A stretch of 24,767 nucleotides of DNA. Origin: Cytophaga sp051961495. Its GTDB lineage: Bacteria > Bacteroidota > Bacteroidia > Cytophagales > Cytophagaceae. Every line of letters begins with the position of its first letter. Position 1 is the first letter of the stretch. The stretch lies in the NCBI RefSeq assembly GCF_051961495.1, contig NZ_JBQCDF010000113.1, positions 1 through 24,767 of the forward strand, in the 5' to 3' direction. The notes beneath the pieces were generated by a model. It ran no database searches. It had not been told where the DNA came from and saw only the letters and a program-made list of their open reading frames with translations. Below, in pieces: positions 16,473-23,306 of this stretch. The position numbers and the translations under genes were made by a program.

Positions 16473-17348
16473 ATGGAACGCAGAAAATTTATTAAAACAG
16501 CCGCTTTGGCGGGTACAGCTATGATAGGATTACATCAATTTGCACGGGCCTGGGACAATGAACCCACCATTGGCGCCGCGATGCCGGTATTGTTTGTTGG
16601 CCACGGCAGCCCCATGAATGCTATTGAGCAGAATAAATTTAATGCAGCCTGGAAAGAGCTTGGTAAAAACCTGCCCGCACCGAAAGCCATCATGGTTGTT
16701 TCGGCTCACTGGGAAACCGTTGGTACGAAGGTAACAGCTATGGCCAGACCTATGACGATTCATGACTTCGGCGGCTTTCCGAAAGAACTGCACGAAGCGC
16801 AATACCCGGCACCGGGCTCGCCGGAATTTGCCAAAACAACTACGGAACTTCTTAGCAAATGGCAGGTACATGAAGATCACACATGGGGGCTCGACCACGG
16901 CACCTGGTCTGTATTGATGCCCATGTATCCGGAAGCAAAAATTCCGGTATACCAGATGAGTCTCGATGTACGCAAAAAACCGGAAGAACAATTTGCTCTG
17001 GCGCAGGATCTGTATGAATTGAGAAAACGCGGTGTGCTGATCATCGGCAGCGGCAACATTGTACACAACCTGCGCATGATCAAATGGGACGACTCAAGCT
17101 ACGATTGGGCCATTGCTTTCAACAACACGGTAAAAGAACATATTTCGAAAGGCGATAATTACATGCCATTGATCCAGTATTCACAACTGGAGAACAGTCG
17201 ATATGCGATTCCTACTGCCGAGCATTATTTGCCATTGCTCTACGCTCTGGGTTTGAAAACAAAAACTGATACCGTCTCTTTCTTTAATGATGTAACCACA
17301 AACGGTTCCATTGCCATGACCGGCTTGCTGATCAGCGGGGCGCAATAA
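16473..17348 (+). CDS. 4,5-DOPA-type extradiol dioxygenase with Tat signal
   Basis: A 291-residue class III extradiol dioxygenase (LigB/DODA family, like E. coli YgiD), which opens catechol rings next to the hydroxyl groups using a metal. Visible ligands and active-site residues are His44 in VGHGSPMN, His79 in VSAHWE, the DHGTWS motif near 142, and the late AEHYLPLLY. The N terminus ERRKFIKTAALAGTAMIG is a twin-arginine signal with a likely cut after ARA (residue 26), so unlike cytoplasmic YgiD this enzyme should be exported folded, metal included. The start is ATG at 16473, 18 bp after the DsbA-like gene. The natural substrate is unknown. Confidence 0.88.
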   Translation: MERRKFIKTAALAGTAMIGLHQFARAWDNEPTIGAAMPVLFVGHGSPMNAIEQNKFNAAWKELGKNLPAPKAIMVVSAHWETVGTKVTAMARPMTIHDFGGFPKELHEAQYPAPGSPEFAKTTTELLSKWQVHEDHTWGLDHGTWSVLMPMYPEAKIPVYQMSLDVRKKPEEQFALAQDLYELRKRGVLIIGSGNIVHNLRMIKWDDSSYDWAIAFNNTVKEHISKGDNYMPLIQYSQLENSRYAIPTAEHYLPLLYALGLKTKTDTVSFFNDVTTNGSIAMTGLLISGAQ

Positions 17349-17371
17349 GCTTTTGTTCTCAGTGAACACTG

Positions 17372-17626
17372 GCTATAATACAATGTCGTTTAGTAAGGGT
17401 AAAGAATATAAAATAGTCTCCCTTCCTCAACTGTATTGTTCTTTCTTTTTCTTTATTGTTCTTTTGTTCCCGCCTGATGGGGACAGGCTTTGATACAAAA
17501 GAACCAAAAGATCAAGGCTTTCCGCCGCGGCAGATCAAATATGCTAATTTTTGATTGTTCGCCGGGGCGAATGAGGCCGTTGAATGTTGAGATAGCATCT
17601 TCCAACTGAACGACATTGAGCTATAA
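17372..17626. mobile_element. MITE-like dispersed element with inverted ends
   Basis: This fills most of the 367-bp gap between the dioxygenase and SMP-30 genes and has no ORF. Ends: CAATGTCGTTTAGT (17381-17394) and ACTGAACGACATTG (17605-17618) are inverted repeats matching at 13 of 14 positions. Just outside each end lies the direct repeat GCTATAA (17372-17378 and 17620-17626), which could be a target duplication. Inside, GTTCTTTTGT (17458-17467) pairs with ACAAAAGAAC (17495-17504), flanking GCCTG/CAGGC, and the GC-rich core TCCGCCGCGG is at 17521. A diverged partial copy is at 1-99. No transposase is present, so mobility would depend on another element. Confidence 0.55.
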
Positions 17627-17649
17627 ATACACTAGGTATTTTAACTTTT

Positions 17650-17698
17650 AGAAACTAAATTTGATGCTAATAACATCAGCTTTAGTTTCTTTTAGTTT
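17650..17698. promoter_or_regulatory. Hairpin with T-rich tail upstream of the SMP-30/sigma operon
   Basis: AGAAACTAAA-TTTGATG (17650-17666) pairs with CATCAGCTTTAGTTTCT (17674-17690), with two weak positions and a 7-base loop; TTTAGTTT follows. It ends 25 bp before the SMP-30 gene. It could be the terminator of the dioxygenase operon or a leader structure; the sequence alone does not decide. Confidence 0.45.
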
Positions 17699-17715
17699 AA
17701 TACTTTTAATTCCAG

Positions 17716-18750
17716 ATGAAAAAAATCAGCCTGCTGGCACCCATGTTATTTTTGGGCCTTCTTTCGTGTTCAGAAAATAAACCAACGATTCAGAATATTA
17801 ATACTATGACCGCTGCTGACACATTAAGCATGGTTGAAGTACTTGACCCGGAGGCAGAAAAACTTGTAAGCAAAGACAGTAAAGCAGAAATCCTGGGCGA
17901 AGGGTTTGTTTGGTCTGAAGGACCATGCTGGATCAAAGATCAGCAGAAACTTATTTTTTCTGATGCGCCGCAAAACACCATCTTCAGCTGGACAGCAAAG
18001 GATTCTATACAAGTATATTTAAAACCGTCAGGCTATACAAGCGCTGTACCGCGCGGCGGCGAAGTTGGTTCAAACGGATTAATCATTAACAAAAACGGTA
18101 AGCTCGTATTGTGCCAGCACGGCGACAGAAGGATTGCCGAAATGCAGGCGGCTTTAGATCAACCGAAACCTGAGTTCAAAACATTGGCCGATAAATTCGA
18201 CGGCAAACGATTCAGCAGTCCGAATGATGTTTTCGCGGATTCAAAAGGAAACTATTACTTCACAGATCCTCCATACGGTTTAGAAAAACAAGAGAAGGAC
18301 AGCACAAAAGAAACGAAGGTTGAAGGTGTGTACAGAATTCTTCCAGACGGTAAAGTAGAGCTGCTGGTTGATTCACTTACCAGACCAAACGGCATAATTG
18401 TTTCTAACGATGGCACGAAATTATATCTAGCCAACTCAGATCCTGCAAAAGCAATCTGGGCAGTATATGACCTGGATAAAGACGGGAAATTATCAAACGG
18501 ACGTATATTCATGGACGCAACAAAAAATGCCGCAACTGAAAAAGGTTTGCCGGACGGATTATGCATGAACAGTAAAGGATATATTTTTGCTACCGGTCCG
18601 GGTGGCGTGTGGATCTTCAACCCTGCAGGCAAACACATCGCTACAATAAAAACCAAGGTTGCAACGTCTAACGTTGAGCTGGATGATACAGAGTCTTATC
18701 TGTACATTACAGCGCACATGTACCTGATCCGGATGAAACTTGTTAAATGA
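17716..18750 (+). CDS. SMP-30/gluconolactonase-like lipoprotein
   Basis: A 344-residue lipoprotein (signal MKKISLLAPMLFLGLLSC, lipidated Cys18) with a six-bladed beta-propeller of the SMP-30/gluconolactonase family. The metal-binding residues are in place: Glu68 (WSEGPCW), Asn170 (SPNDVF), Asn225 (RPNGII) and Asp280 (LPDGLCM). Members hydrolyse sugar lactones or related esters; the substrate here is unknown, and the enzyme would act in the periplasm or at the cell surface. The start is ATG at 17716. Its stop overlaps the sigma-factor start as ATGA (18747-18750), so the two are translationally coupled. Placing a lactonase in a sigma/anti-sigma operon suggests it makes or removes the signal sensed. 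Confidence 0.88.
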   Translation: MKKISLLAPMLFLGLLSCSENKPTIQNINTMTAADTLSMVEVLDPEAEKLVSKDSKAEILGEGFVWSEGPCWIKDQQKLIFSDAPQNTIFSWTAKDSIQVYLKPSGYTSAVPRGGEVGSNGLIINKNGKLVLCQHGDRRIAEMQAALDQPKPEFKTLADKFDGKRFSSPNDVFADSKGNYYFTDPPYGLEKQEKDSTKETKVEGVYRILPDGKVELLVDSLTRPNGIIVSNDGTKLYLANSDPAKAIWAVYDLDKDGKLSNGRIFMDATKNAATEKGLPDGLCMNSKGYIFATGPGGVWIFNPAGKHIATIKTKVATSNVELDDTESYLYITAHMYLIRMKLVK

Positions 18751-19340
18751 GTACCCTACGTAAATCAATAAAAGACACTGAAAAAGAATGGCCTGCTGAA
18801 AATAAGGAGGCTTTCTTTGAAGCGTTGTTTCATACCTATTATACGCTGCTCTGCAGATTTTCTTTCCGCATTGTGAAAGACAAAGATGTTGCAGAAGATG
18901 TTGTACAAACCTGTTTTGTTAATCTCTGGAAGAAACGAGAAGAAACCGTACTTCAAACTTCTTTCAAATCTTATTTATTCCGTTCTGTTTATAACCGCAG
19001 CATCAACGAATATGCGCGGGCCAAAAAATATAAAAACGAAGACGTTTCGGTTCTGAATGAAGTACAAACCAGCAACAACGAAGACCCTTTGCTGGCGCTT
19101 CAGGCGGAAGACACACAGAAAAAAATTGACCAGGCAATTGCGGCCATGCCCGATGGCTGCCGCACTGTTTTCCTGATGAGTCGTGAAGAACAGCTTTCAT
19201 ATAAGGAAATAGCCGAATTGTTGGAGATTTCTGTAAAAACAGTAGAAAATCAATTGGGAAAAGCATTAAGAATTCTCCGGGAACACCTGTTTATTTTCCT
19301 CGTTATACTCTGTGTATCAGAGTTTTTAACAATTTATTAA
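18747..19340 (+). CDS. ECF-type RNA polymerase sigma factor
   Basis: A 197-residue ECF sigma factor of the Bacteroidota type. Region 2 (about residues 22-92) includes the DVAEDVVQTCFVNLWKKRE and YLFRSVYNRSINEYAR segments; region 4 (about 128-180) has MPDGCRTVFLMSREEQLSYK and the helix-turn-helix EIAELLEISVKTVENQLGKA. It would bind core polymerase and direct it to target promoters when released by the FecR protein. The start ATG at 18747 overlaps the SMP-30 stop by 4 bp. Unusual: the last 17 residues (181-197, LFIFLVILCVSEFLTIY) are strongly hydrophobic and might associate with the membrane. The FecR gene follows after 50 bp. Confidence 0.93.
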   Translation: MSTLRKSIKDTEKEWPAENKEAFFEALFHTYYTLLCRFSFRIVKDKDVAEDVVQTCFVNLWKKREETVLQTSFKSYLFRSVYNRSINEYARAKKYKNEDVSVLNEVQTSNNEDPLLALQAEDTQKKIDQAIAAMPDGCRTVFLMSREEQLSYKEIAELLEISVKTVENQLGKALRILREHLFIFLVILCVSEFLTIY

Positions 19341-19390
19341 TCTTGCGTAGGGGGAACAGGCCTGTCGATTGTCTTAAAGTAGAATAAACC

Positions 19391-20437
19391 ATGAAATACG
19401 AGAATATTAAACATATTGACCATTGGTACGAAACCATCACTGCTTACAAACAGGGGGAATTATCTGAACAACAGGTTCAGGAATTGCTGCGTTGGAAAGG
19501 AGAAGATGCGGAGCATGCTCAATTCTTTAATGAAGTAGAAAGAACATGGGAGCAATCAAGGGAGCAGGTGGCTTTCCCTTCTTTTGATGCCGAAGCTGCA
19601 TGGCAAAAAGTTAAAAACCAGACGATTGAAGAACCGATTATATCGGTTAAGAAAAAGGCGTCTCCTCTCAGTATTGTATTCGAATCTCCGTTTTTAAAGG
19701 CTGCTGCCGCTGTTTTAGTACTTGTGGCCATTACCTGGACCATGAGCAAGGTGGTTTTCAAAAAACCAACATTCACCGATCTTGCAACAACTACAGGCGT
19801 AAAAGAATTTTACCTGCCGGACAGCAGCAAAGTATGGCTGCGTGATAATACTACCCTTCGTTATTCTTCTGCTTATAATGATGAAGAGCGCATGGTATTC
19901 CTGGATGGCGAAGCTTTCTTTGAAGTACGTAAAGACGCGACAAAACCATTTACTGTGCTGTCATACCGTTCACGTGTTATTGTAAAAGGAACGTCTTTCT
20001 CTGTTAAGAGCCGCATGAAAGATTCTGTGGACTGCATCGAAGTGGAAGAAGGTAAAGTGGCCGTACTTGAAAAATACAGCCGCACCGGCAAAGAGCTGAT
20101 GCTGACTAAAGGAATGAAAGCATCGGTTGATGTATACGGAAGCCTGAAACAATCCACTGATACAGCGGCCTGTGCAGTGGCACCGTGGCGCACACCCGGT
20201 TATTCCGAACATCTTATGTTCGTAGGCACTCCATTAAAAGAGGTCATCAAAGACTTAAAAGAAAAAACAAATATTTTTGTTATTTTAGAGGATAGAAACG
20301 CCGAATCATGTAGATTTACAGGTGAGTTCGATAATTCGAAACCTGAAGAAATCATTCAGATTATTGCGCTTTCAATGAATATGCAAGTTGAAAAAGTAGG
20401 AACTACTTTTGTCCTTAAAGGAAAAGGCTGCAAGTAA
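19391..20437 (+). CDS. FecR-family anti-sigma factor
   Basis: A 348-residue inner-membrane regulator. Residues 1-95 are cytoplasmic and should bind the sigma factor, with ITAYKQGELSEQQVQELLRW typical of the N-terminal part. One membrane segment lies at about 102-120. The periplasmic FecR domain follows (about 131-226, with GVKEFYLPDSSKVWLRDNTT and FLDGEAFFEV), then a C-terminal DUF4974 domain (about 272-345, with TPLKEVIKDLKEKTN), which in Bacteroidota is expected to contact an STN domain. The start is ATG at 19391. It sits between the sigma factor and the STN protein (30-bp gap), the normal order of a cell-surface signalling cluster. Confidence 0.94.
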   Translation: MKYENIKHIDHWYETITAYKQGELSEQQVQELLRWKGEDAEHAQFFNEVERTWEQSREQVAFPSFDAEAAWQKVKNQTIEEPIISVKKKASPLSIVFESPFLKAAAAVLVLVAITWTMSKVVFKKPTFTDLATTTGVKEFYLPDSSKVWLRDNTTLRYSSAYNDEERMVFLDGEAFFEVRKDATKPFTVLSYRSRVIVKGTSFSVKSRMKDSVDCIEVEEGKVAVLEKYSRTGKELMLTKGMKASVDVYGSLKQSTDTAACAVAPWRTPGYSEHLMFVGTPLKEVIKDLKEKTNIFVILEDRNAESCRFTGEFDNSKPEEIIQIIALSMNMQVEKVGTTFVLKGKGCK

Positions 20438-20467
20438 TTCGAAATATCTTTCTAAAAATCCAGTAAG

Positions 20468-22171
20468 ATGATCTACAGACTTCATCTTGTGTTTTTGTTT
20501 TTATTCATTTTCTTTTCTGCTATACCTGAAAGTACAGCACAAGTAGATCATAAAAAAGTTACTCTCTACTTTCATGATATTCCACTGGAAGCTGCTTTAA
20601 AGAAAATTAAAGCACAGTGTGGTGTAAACTTTTCCTATTCACCCGATTTAATTAATCTGCGCCAGTTAGTTTCTCTTAATGTACGGAACGCAACACTGGA
20701 GTATGCTTTAAACCAGTTGTTCCACAATCTTCCCATTACATACAGGATTGTCGGAAACCAGGTTGTTTTGAAAAAAAGCAAATCTGTTGTTCCTTCCGGA
20801 AATACAGCAAAATCAAGTCCTCCGCTGCAGATCGCTGTCAGAGATTCAGTTTATTATCCGGAAAAAGACACTACGGCATTACAAGTTCCTCCGTCCAAAT
20901 CAACGGAAGTAATCACAACCGATTCGACCCTGGTATCAAAAGGAGGTTCTTACTCCCAGGTGCTGACCAACCTGAACGATACCTATACGCAAAAGAAAGA
21001 CAGCATTGCAATTGAAGCTTATTCCAGCAAAATGAAATTGCGTAAAAGCTGGAAAGAAGCTAAGCTGGCGCTAAGCAAGCAATACAAGTTCAAAAGAGAT
21101 AGTATGCTGCTGGCGCGAAAAAATAAGTATAGCGACACCATCACGGATATTGATGCAGATTTATTGATCCATGATGATTTTCAATTCACGGCTTTTTATC
21201 CTTTAGGTAATCATTCTTCTACCAGCGGTCTTTACAGAAACGATTATTCCCTGAACTTTCTGTTTGGTTATAACGGCGCGGTTTCAAAAGCAGAAGTTGG
21301 CCTGCTGGCCAACATTGTCCGCAAGGAAGTGCAGGGTGTACAGGTCGCCGGCTTAGCCAATGCCTGCGGCGAATACGTGCGGGGTGCGCAATTTGCGGGC
21401 CTTGTAAATATCAGCAACCAGGAAGTAATCGGCGGACAGTTTGCTGGTGTTGTAAACGTTGCGAATGGCGCCATGGCTGGTGTCCAGGCTGCAGGTGTTG
21501 TGAATGTCGGCGTGGACAAACTGGATGGTGTGCAGGCTGCTTTCGTGGTAAACCAGCACAATGGAGAAATTAACGGCGGACAAATTGGCCTGATCAATAA
21601 TGCACACAAAGTAAAAGGATTTCAATTTGGTTTGATCAATGTGTGTGATACCATCAACGGACTTCCTTTCGGCTTGCTTTCTATATGTAAAAACGGGTAC
21701 GGAAGAATTGAAGCTTATTATTCAGAGACAACACCGTATAACATCATGATCAAATCCGGTGTTAAAAGTCTTTATAATATTTTCCAGTTCGGCGGCAATT
21801 TTAATTCCAGTTACTATCGCTGGACCTTCGGTTACGGGCTGGGCTCTACCGTACAGTTGAGCAAGCAATCTACCATTACCATTGATGTTACCTGGATGCA
21901 CCTGAATGAAAATGAAGGTTTCACCAATGCCCTGAATGAGCAGCTCCAGACAAGAGTACTGCTGGCGCTGAATCTGACCAAGCGCTTATCTGTCTTTGCC
22001 GGACCAACATTGAATACCACATTCTCAAATTACATCAACTCCAGTGGTTCTGTAGGTTCTCAAATGATTCCTAAAAGAAGCATCCTGTACGAGCACAATA
22101 TTGCCGGCCAGGATGGCAGAACTATTTACAACGCATACTGGCTGGGCTTCAATGCAGGGATACGCTTTTAA
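20468..22171 (+). CDS. STN-domain outer-membrane protein with 16-residue repeats
   Basis: A 567-residue protein with a signal peptide (cut probably after ESTAQ, residue 25). Residues 31-102 are an STN (secretin/TonB N-terminus) domain, with VTLYFHDIPLEAALKKIKAQ and a final VVLKK. A serine/proline-rich linker and a charged helix (about 185-215) follow. Residues 275-410 hold eight or nine repeats, six of 16 residues, pattern xQxAGLVNxxxxxxxG, like the LA_2272-type surface repeats. Residues 411-567 look like beta strands and end in NAGIRF with a terminal Phe, typical of outer-membrane barrels. No plug or TonB-dependent receptor domain is seen. I infer a surface sensor whose STN domain talks to the FecR protein encoded 30 bp upstream. 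Confidence 0.85.
   Translation: MIYRLHLVFLFLFIFFSAIPESTAQVDHKKVTLYFHDIPLEAALKKIKAQCGVNFSYSPDLINLRQLVSLNVRNATLEYALNQLFHNLPITYRIVGNQVVLKKSKSVVPSGNTAKSSPPLQIAVRDSVYYPEKDTTALQVPPSKSTEVITTDSTLVSKGGSYSQVLTNLNDTYTQKKDSIAIEAYSSKMKLRKSWKEAKLALSKQYKFKRDSMLLARKNKYSDTITDIDADLLIHDDFQFTAFYPLGNHSSTSGLYRNDYSLNFLFGYNGAVSKAEVGLLANIVRKEVQGVQVAGLANACGEYVRGAQFAGLVNISNQEVIGGQFAGVVNVANGAMAGVQAAGVVNVGVDKLDGVQAAFVVNQHNGEINGGQIGLINNAHKVKGFQFGLINVCDTINGLPFGLLSICKNGYGRIEAYYSETTPYNIMIKSGVKSLYNIFQFGGNFNSSYYRWTFGYGLGSTVQLSKQSTITIDVTWMHLNENEGFTNALNEQLQTRVLLALNLTKRLSVFAGPTLNTTFSNYINSSGSVGSQMIPKRSILYEHNIAGQDGRTIYNAYWLGFNAGIRF
21290..21697 (+). repeat. Tandem coding repeat of 16-residue units
   Basis: Within the STN protein, units start at residues 275, 291, 307, 323, 339, 355 (16 residues each), then 371 and 385 (14 each), with a final partial unit at 399. 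Examples: VQVAGLANACGEYVRG, AQFAGLVNISNQEVIG, GQFAGVVNVANGAMAG. The DNA of the units is diverged, so this is an old repeat and not a recent slippage product. Confidence 0.85.
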
Positions 22172-23146
22172 TTAAGCGTTCGCTTCCACTTGGTCTGTAG
22201 ACCTGATCGCAATTTTTTCGATGATACGTGCATCAAAAAGTTTAGTGGCTTTTACAATTAACCAGGTAGTTAGCAAAGCAAACAACATCCGGAAAATAAA
22301 GATCATTGTCCAGTCTGCTCCCATTGAAATCATCAGCAGTGAATCTTCGATCAGGCTGTGGCACAAACCCATTAATACAAATGCATAAAATACATCCAGC
22401 TTGGGAATTTTTTTCTCTTCGGTTTCTTTAATGATCAATGCGCCTCCATATAAAATGCCAAGGCTCAGGCCAATCACTGTCATTGGAATTACCTCTTTAT
22501 TTATTCCCAAAACACCCAATACAGGCTTCAATCCTTCACTGAATTTATTTAGTGCCCCTGATTTTTTTAAGATCCGCATAACCGCCATCAGTGCCATTAC
22601 AACAAAAAACACAATAATGTACTTTTTTATCTCACCCAATATCCATTGTATCAGTGTAGGATTTTCCAGCACCGCAGGCTTCCATTGAATGCTGTTGGGT
22701 TCCTGGAACAAATGTGCTGTATGTAAAAAATAATTCATCAGTATCCCGGTAACAATTCCAAACCCAAACCGAACCAAAAACATGAGCCACAGGCGGCAAC
22801 CGGCCTTACGCGCAATCTGCAGTTCAATCGGCAAAGCATGCGCCATCAACATTAAGCTGCATAAGATGGAAACCTGCGCGGTTGATAAAACCGAAGAGAG
22901 ATCAAGCGAATAAAAAGCCATCATGCCGCCATAGATGTTGGTAACCATAGTAGTTGCCCATACAATGCCGCAGGAACCCGGCAATCCTGCCACCTGCATC
23001 ACCGGAGCAAGGGCTGCTCCTATCCATGAAATAACCCCTAAATATTGCAGCAGCTTAACCGCAATAGAAATAGGAATCATGATTTTATATAAACCTATGG
23101 CTGACTTTACTGTGTCTTTTAATAGTAACTTGAATTCGTTTTGCAT
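22172..23146 (-). CDS. Nucleoside-recognition (Gate) domain membrane protein
   Basis: About 324 residues from the ATG at 23144-23146, an inner-membrane protein with some eight hydrophobic segments and the two-half layout of the Gate/nucleoside-recognition family (SpmA/SpmB, YjiH-like). Characteristic stretches are AGLPGSCGIVWATTMVTNIYGG and its counterpart EVIPMTVIGLSLGILYGGALI. The family is linked to small-molecule transport, but its substrate is not established. A GTG upstream (23215) would add 23 residues; I prefer the ATG because a -7 box lies between the two. Its stop codon directly abuts the stop of the STN gene, with no terminator between. Confidence 0.8.
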   Translation of the reverse strand: MQNEFKLLLKDTVKSAIGLYKIMIPISIAVKLLQYLGVISWIGAALAPVMQVAGLPGSCGIVWATTMVTNIYGGMMAFYSLDLSSVLSTAQVSILCSLMLMAHALPIELQIARKAGCRLWLMFLVRFGFGIVTGILMNYFLHTAHLFQEPNSIQWKPAVLENPTLIQWILGEIKKYIIVFFVVMALMAVMRILKKSGALNKFSEGLKPVLGVLGINKEVIPMTVIGLSLGILYGGALIIKETEEKKIPKLDVFYAFVLMGLCHSLIEDSLLMISMGADWTMIFIFRMLFALLTTWLIVKATKLFDARIIEKIAIRSTDQVEANA

Positions 23147-23160
23147 GCTGCTTTTTAATC

Positions 23161-23196
23161 CTGGCAAAAGTAGCCAGAACTGGCAGCAGTTGCCAG
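23161..23196. promoter_or_regulatory. Tandem dyad CTGGC-N7-GCCAG x2, candidate operator
   Basis: Two identical dyads follow each other: CTGGC (23161) N7 GCCAG (23173-23177), the spacer AA, then CTGGC (23180) N7 GCCAG (23192-23196), a 19-bp period. They begin 15 bp upstream of the ATG at 23146, and the first N7 contains most of the putative -7 box. A repressor bound here would block the promoter. Confidence 0.6.
23165..23172 (-). promoter_or_regulatory. Candidate -7 box for the Gate-domain gene
   Basis: On the minus strand this reads TACTTTTG, an exact TAnnTTTG match 18 bp upstream of the ATG at 23146. The usual -33 TTTG is not evident. The box overlaps the first operator-like dyad. Confidence 0.45.
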
Positions 23197-23279
23197 CTAT
23201 TTTAAAAATTTTCACCCGGACTTTTTGAGCTTAGCAATGAATATGCAGGAAATAAAATGCTATAGTGTTATTAAAAGAA

Positions 23280-23302
23280 AAATCCCCTCTGAGAGGGGAT
23301 TT
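23280..23302 (-). terminator. Terminator of the rhodanese-thioredoxin gene
   Basis: ATCCCCTCT (23282-23290) and AGAGGGGAT (23292-23300) form the hairpin, extended by A-T pairs. On the minus strand TTTTTCTTTT follows. It begins 5 bp past the stop codon. Confidence 0.85.
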
Positions 23303-23306
23303 AAAA

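Noticed and set aside
23180..23196. Sigma-54 (-24/-12) promoter resembling CTGGCA...TTGC
   Set aside because: Only 8 bases separate GG and GC on either strand instead of the required 10, and no gene starts downstream on the plus strand.
23147..23215. Extended GTG start of the Gate-domain gene
   Set aside because: It would put the -7 box and the operator dyads inside the coding region; the ATG at 23146 fits better.
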